Below, piece after piece: positions 29,792 through 32,863 of a stretch of DNA of 32,863 bases. How positions within the stretch are numbered: the stretch's first letter is position 1; the number at the start of each line of letters is the position of its first letter. A model generated the notes under the pieces. The model ran no database searches. It was given only the letters and a program-made list of their open reading frames with translations, and was not told the origin of the DNA. Source of the stretch: Candidatus Micrarchaeota archaeon CG1_02_47_40 (GTDB taxonomy: Archaea; Micrarchaeota; Micrarchaeia; Anstonellales; CG1-02-47-40); contig MNVE01000012.1 of assembly GCA_001871475.1 (NCBI GenBank), forward strand, positions 1 to 32,863, written 5' to 3'. The position numbers and the translations under genes were made by a program.

Positions 29792-30619
29792 ATGATTTGC
29801 AAATTTGAGGATTTTGAGAAATTCAAGGAGAAGGCAAGAGAATTCGGGGTAGAGGAGGATTTGGAGCAGCTAAAAACATTGAGCATCCTCTTCTTTGAGG
29901 CGTACCCAAAATACATGATAATAAAGCTCGTGTCTTACGAGGGCAGCCCCAACATGATAATGATTCTCTCAAAGGAGTACTGCCTGGTTTACCCTCTTGT
30001 GAAAAGCATTCCTGGGGTGAGCCTCTCAAAGCTCAAGAAGGAAAGCTCCTGGGGGGAAAGCACTTTTGTTGCGTACTGCGTTTTCAAATGCGCCCTTGAG
30101 GGGTATCAGAAGCATTTTCGGATGATTGATTTGGAGATTGACGCGCTTGAGGACTCTCTTCACCTTGAGCAGATAGAATCCACAAGCAAGAAGCTAAAAA
30201 AATTCCGCGACCTTATTGACGACTTTCTGCACTTGCTGATACGCGCAGAGGATAAGGACATGAAGTTCATTGACACGGCGGTGCTTGATTACGAGTTTGA
30301 CTTGCTGCTTGCGCAGACAAGGCATCTTGCGGACAGGTGCCGCACTGCAAGAAAAGAGCTCAGCCTGACGAGCAGCAAGTACGATACCCTGCAGACGAAA
30401 AAGCTGAATGCGAGCATTGAAAAGCTCACGAAAATCATGATGTTCCTTACGATTGTGGGAATCGTTATTTCGGTGCCTAACACAATTGCAACTGTTTACG
30501 GGATTGCCTCCTTCGGACAGAATGCCGACCAGATGCAGGTGATTGAGCTTCTCGTTTTCGCAACTCTTGTGTCAGTCCTCTTCTCCCTTGCATATTTGTA
30601 TAATTACATGAAAAAGTGA
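29792..30619 (+). CDS. CorA-like membrane protein lacking the GMN signature
   Basis: 275 residues from the ATG at 29792, set by the TATA position. An alpha/beta N-terminal domain is followed by a long helical stalk (LEIDALEDSLHLEQIESTSK onward) and two C-terminal membrane spans, which is the CorA/ZntB plan. The first span is IMMFLTIVGIVISVPNTIAT, and the loop that normally reads YGMN is YGIA. CorA proteins need this motif for Mg2+ selectivity, so the transported ion may differ or the protein may be a sensor. The following lipoprotein gene starts 5 bases after the stop, so they are likely co-transcribed. Confidence 0.7.
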   Translation: MICKFEDFEKFKEKAREFGVEEDLEQLKTLSILFFEAYPKYMIIKLVSYEGSPNMIMILSKEYCLVYPLVKSIPGVSLSKLKKESSWGESTFVAYCVFKCALEGYQKHFRMIDLEIDALEDSLHLEQIESTSKKLKKFRDLIDDFLHLLIRAEDKDMKFIDTAVLDYEFDLLLAQTRHLADRCRTARKELSLTSSKYDTLQTKKLNASIEKLTKIMMFLTIVGIVISVPNTIATVYGIASFGQNADQMQVIELLVFATLVSVLFSLAYLYNYMKK

Positions 30620-30624
30620 GAAGG

Positions 30625-31089
30625 ATGCAAAAACTTTCACTCTTTCTTCTGTTTGCGCTTCTTTTTCTTGGCTGTGTGCAGAAGGAGGAGGCGAAATACT
30701 GCACTGTTGGGATTGCAGGAAGGGAGAAAACGCTGAACTTGTCTGCGGAAATTGCAGATACTTCGGCAAAGCGCGCTGAAGGCTTGATGCATAGGGAGTT
30801 TTTGTGCGAAAACTGCTCAATGCTTTTTGTTTTTGAGGAGGAAGGGAGGCACGCCATGTGGATGAAGAATACGCTTATTCCGCTTGACATGGTGTTTATC
30901 TCAGGGGAGGGAAGAGTGGTGGATGTGAAAGCGGATGTGCCGCCCTGCAAAACGAAAATCTGCGAGAGCTACCTTCCAGGGGAGGGCGCAAAATACGCCC
31001 TTGAGGTGAACGCGGGCTGGAGCGAGAGAAATGGAATAACTGCAGGGAGCTTCTTTTATAAAGGTTGCAAAGATTATCTTCAGCAATGA
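30625..31089 (+). CDS. DUF192-family lipoprotein
   Basis: 154 residues from the ATG at 30625 (GTG at 30616 possible). The N-terminus has a signal with a lipobox-like LFLGC, so the protein is probably lipid-anchored outside the membrane. The DUF192 fold is clear: KRAEGLMHREFL, MLFVFEEEGRHAMWMKNTLIP, LDMVFISGEGRVV, YLPGEGAKYALEVNAGW and an ITAG near the end. The family's biochemical role is unknown. Extra cysteines (ENCS, PPCKTKIC) could form disulphides. It sits between the CorA-like and PfkB kinase genes. Confidence 0.75.
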   Translation: MQKLSLFLLFALLFLGCVQKEEAKYCTVGIAGREKTLNLSAEIADTSAKRAEGLMHREFLCENCSMLFVFEEEGRHAMWMKNTLIPLDMVFISGEGRVVDVKADVPPCKTKICESYLPGEGAKYALEVNAGWSERNGITAGSFFYKGCKDYLQQ

Positions 31090-31096
31090 ATTCATT

Positions 31097-31135
31097 AAGG
31101 GGGGTTGAAACCCTCAAGGGGGGACGCGCCCCCCT
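31097..31135. repeat. Double-hairpin element, copy D, at the PfkB kinase start
   Basis: GGGTT-GA-AACCC is followed by TC and then AAGGGGGG-ACGCG-CCCCCCTT. The sequence GAAACCCTCAAGG resembles GAAACCTCAAGG of copy B, but the GAAAGA linker is missing. It lies between an ATG overlapping the upstream stop (31086) and the conserved kinase start (31143). Confidence 0.55.
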
Positions 31136-31142
31136 TATGGGA

Positions 31143-32039
31143 ATGAAGCTGGATTTGGTTTGCATGGGGCACATTCTCTACGATGTGCGCTGCTACGTTG
31201 ACCATCTGCCAAAGCCCGATAAGACGGCGCTTATACAAAGCCCTATAGAAACCTCTGGCGGGGGGAGCGCGGCAAACGTTGCCGTGAATTCGGCGATGCT
31301 TGGCATGAAGGCAGGCATTATAGGGAATGTGGGGAGCGACCACCAGGGGGATTTTCTTCTTTCAAATTTCAGAAAGTTTGGAGTTGATGTTTCGCAGGTG
31401 AAACGGATGAGGGGAAACAGCGGCACTGCAATAGTAGTAGTGGACAAGTCGGCAGAGGTGGAAGTGATTGAAAGCGTTGGGGTTACGGAAGAGAAGAGAA
31501 CGGTTGATGAACGGTATATTGCAAATGCAAGATTTTTGCACATGACCGGAGCGGACTTGGAATTGCTGAAAAAAGCGGGCCAGATTGCAAAAAAAAAGGG
31601 AACGGTTGCACTGTTTGACCCTGGAAGGAGCAAGTCCCGCGAGGGGGAGGGGAGGCTTGCGCCAATACTGAAAAATTGCGATTATTTATTTGCAAACAGG
31701 AGTGAGATTTTGCTTATAGGGGGGAAGGGAGATGCTAAGGAAACCGCAAGAAGGCTGGCAGGGGAGTATGGGGTAACGTGCGTGCTAAAGGCGGGCAGGG
31801 ATGAGATATTCGTTGCAGGGGAGGAGGAGTTTTCCCTTTCTCCCCCAAGGGTAAATCCGGTCGATACCATTGGCGCTGGGGATGCATTTTCTGCAGGTTT
31901 TATATGCGGCTTGAATGAGGGGAAGAATTTGCGCGACTGCGTGAAAATGGCGATGTGGAGCGCGGTGCAGAAGATAATGTACAGAGGGGCGCAGTCAGGG
32001 ATAAGCAGAGGATGGGTGAGGAAAAGGGCGGGAGTTTAA
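31143..32039 (+). CDS. PfkB/ribokinase-family sugar or nucleoside kinase
   Basis: 298 residues from the ATG at 31143, where homology starts (MKLDLVCMGHILYDVRCYVD). Key motifs are ETSGGGSAANVAVNSAMLG near the substrate site and DTIGAGDAFSAGF, the PfkB C-terminal signature with the catalytic aspartate. The substrate could be a ribose derivative, nucleoside or fructose-phosphate and cannot be settled from sequence. Alternative starts at 31137 and 31086 exist. The last overlaps the upstream stop as ATGA and would add residues encoded by the hairpin element (RGVETLKGGRAPL). Confidence 0.88.
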   Translation: MKLDLVCMGHILYDVRCYVDHLPKPDKTALIQSPIETSGGGSAANVAVNSAMLGMKAGIIGNVGSDHQGDFLLSNFRKFGVDVSQVKRMRGNSGTAIVVVDKSAEVEVIESVGVTEEKRTVDERYIANARFLHMTGADLELLKKAGQIAKKKGTVALFDPGRSKSREGEGRLAPILKNCDYLFANRSEILLIGGKGDAKETARRLAGEYGVTCVLKAGRDEIFVAGEEEFSLSPPRVNPVDTIGAGDAFSAGFICGLNEGKNLRDCVKMAMWSAVQKIMYRGAQSGISRGWVRKRAGV

Positions 32040-32058
32040 AGCCCCCCTTCCGCAATAG

Positions 32059-32067
32059 ATTTATAAA
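32059..32067 (+). promoter_or_regulatory. TATA box of the ribbon-helix-helix/methylase unit
   Basis: The plus-strand ATTTATAAA at 32059-32067 is centred about 26 bases before 32089, close to the GGTG at 32091 and the TTG start at 32100. Confidence 0.45.
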
Positions 32068-32099
32068 GTTTGTGTCTTATATGTGTACTGGGTGTGTCC

Positions 32100-32279
32100 T
32101 TGGTCAAAGAAAAAATGAAACGAGTCCAAGTTTCGTTTTCAGATTCGCAGTGGAATCTTATTGAAAAGTTAAAGGGAGAGATGGGCATAAGCGATGCTGA
32201 AGTCGTCAGAAACGTTATTATTGCATGGCTTTCAGAAAAATCTTTTATAAGCAGCAAAATAAAAAAAGAAAAATTATAG
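32100..32279 (+). CDS. Ribbon-helix-helix (CopG-like) DNA-binding protein
   Basis: 59 residues from the TTG at 32100, which follows GGTG by 5 bases; an ATG at 32115 and a GTG at 32094 are alternatives. The core MKRVQVSFSDSQWNLIEKL, then GISDAEVVRNVIIAWL, matches the beta-strand plus two-helix CopG fold. It ends 10 bases before the methylase ATG. It may be the controller of that restriction-modification unit or an antitoxin-like repressor; this is an inference from position. Confidence 0.65.
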   Translation: MVKEKMKRVQVSFSDSQWNLIEKLKGEMGISDAEVVRNVIIAWLSEKSFISSKIKKEKL

Positions 32280-32289
32280 AGGCGCGTTT

Positions 32290-32863
32290 ATGCCCCATAA
32301 GAAATTTATTCTTGGACAGTATTTTACAAGAAAACTAATTGCAAAAAAGCTTGTTGAACTGCTTCTTAAATACGCGGATTGCGATAGGAACGTCCGAATT
32401 CTTGAGCCTTCTTTTGGAAAGGGTAGCTTTATTCAAGTTCTTAAGGAAAGGGGATTTATGAACATCGAAGGTTGCGAGATAGATCCAAAATTGACGGCCA
32501 AACCTTCAGATTTTTTTGATTTGCCTTTAGAGCGGAAGTTTGAATTGATTATCGGAAATCCTCCGTTCACAAAATTTAATCTTGACGGAAGTTACTATTA
32601 CAAAGAAAGATATGCACATAAGCTTCCTAAACCTGACGAGTATTTGGTTAACAGTTTAGCGGATAAAAAACGCATTCGGATTGAGAATGCATTTATCTTA
32701 AAATCGCTGATGCACTTGAAAGATGAAGATTCGACTATTGCATTTATTCTTCCGATTTCTTTTTTTATAAAAAATAAATATCTGCGCCCTAAAGGGCGCA
32801 GTTTTCCCTACATGAAGGAAATGAGGTTCATTTGCTCAAACTCTTTCTGCATCGAGCCAATTG
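32290..32863 (+). CDS. Gamma-class DNA N6-adenine methyltransferase (partial; runs off right edge)
   Basis: 191 residues visible. FILGQYFTRKLIAKKLVELL is the usual lead-in of Eco57I-like enzymes, motif I is ILEPSFGKGSF, and motif IV is IIGNPPFTKF. The motif order (I before IV) and NPPF point to N6-adenine methylation by a gamma-class or type IIG enzyme. Near the edge the frame reads LRPKGRSFPYMKE, encoded by a hairpin (32782-32801) that looks like an insertion. The frame stays open to the last base. The specificity and any nuclease lie outside the window. Confidence 0.8.
   Translation, partial: MPHKKFILGQYFTRKLIAKKLVELLLKYADCDRNVRILEPSFGKGSFIQVLKERGFMNIEGCEIDPKLTAKPSDFFDLPLERKFELIIGNPPFTKFNLDGSYYYKERYAHKLPKPDEYLVNSLADKKRIRIENAFILKSLMHLKDEDSTIAFILPISFFIKNKYLRPKGRSFPYMKEMRFICSNSFCIEPI
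32782..32801. repeat. Perfect hairpin inside the right-edge methylase gene
   Basis: CTGCGCCCT-AA-AGGGCGCAG has 9-bp arms and a G+C content far above the surrounding A+T-rich gene, so it looks inserted. Its CTAAAG tip recurs in the MITE-like element's first hairpin (13845-13858). Confidence 0.6.

Overview
The window is archaeal chromosome, most likely from a DPANN-type lineage such as Micrarchaeota or Diapherotrites. The kingdom-level call is firm. It rests on ribosomal protein S8e, RNA polymerase subunit K, an aCPSF2-type mRNA 3'-end nuclease, a Fap7-like adenylate kinase, archaeal D-aminoacyl-tRNA deacylase, a pilin with a class III signal peptide, TATA-box promoters about 26 bases from many start codons, and GGTG-type ribosome sites. 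The lineage call is only an inference from the pilin style and gene content. I saw no rRNA, tRNA or CRISPR array.

Layout. 1-3093 (minus) is the N-terminal part of a giant secreted parallel beta-helix protein that runs off the left edge. 3214-7019 (minus) holds an AAA/DUF4143 ATPase, a COG1361-like surface protein and a MacB/LolD-type ABC ATPase, with a divergent PadR regulator at 7072. 7418-8314 (plus) holds a coiled-coil protein and the Fap7-like kinase. 8351-10244 (minus) is a compact type II restriction-modification locus: zinc-ribbon protein, HNH nuclease and D12-class adenine methylase. 10318-12154 (minus) carries a small unknown gene, rpoK and aCPSF2. 12195-13358 holds a transglutaminase-like protein and two small membrane proteins. 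13400-19226 (minus) is an archaeal type IV pilus operon (ATPase, two membrane platform proteins, pilin) followed by a branched-chain aminotransferase gene. 19392-22259 (minus) is an AT-rich, single-chain nuclease-methylase-specificity enzyme. 22360-25787 is a divergent pair, a winged-helix/coiled-coil protein and a protein with four copies of a small helical domain. 25820-27464 is another restriction-modification locus. 27589-32039 holds housekeeping and membrane genes: S8e, EamA transporter, DtdA, CorA-like protein, DUF192 lipoprotein and PfkB kinase. From 32100 a ribbon-helix-helix protein and a fourth DNA methylase run off the right edge.

Two themes stand out. First, three restriction-modification loci plus a fourth methylase sit in 33 kb, and two of the loci carry a tiny zinc-ribbon protein. 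Second, small palindromic elements are scattered through the window, several of them inside open reading frames that remain open. A 236-bp MITE-like element with 12-bp terminal inverted repeats lies in the aminotransferase gene. Two double-hairpin elements, in the AAA ATPase gene and in the four-repeat protein gene, share the same linker but have different, internally complementary stems. A partial relative lies inside the MITE, and further hairpins lie in the last methylase gene and at the PfkB start. I regard this palindrome family as the best candidate for something undescribed. Tandem repeats of 18 bp and 27 bp lie directly upstream of two genes, and each copy carries an imitation start codon.
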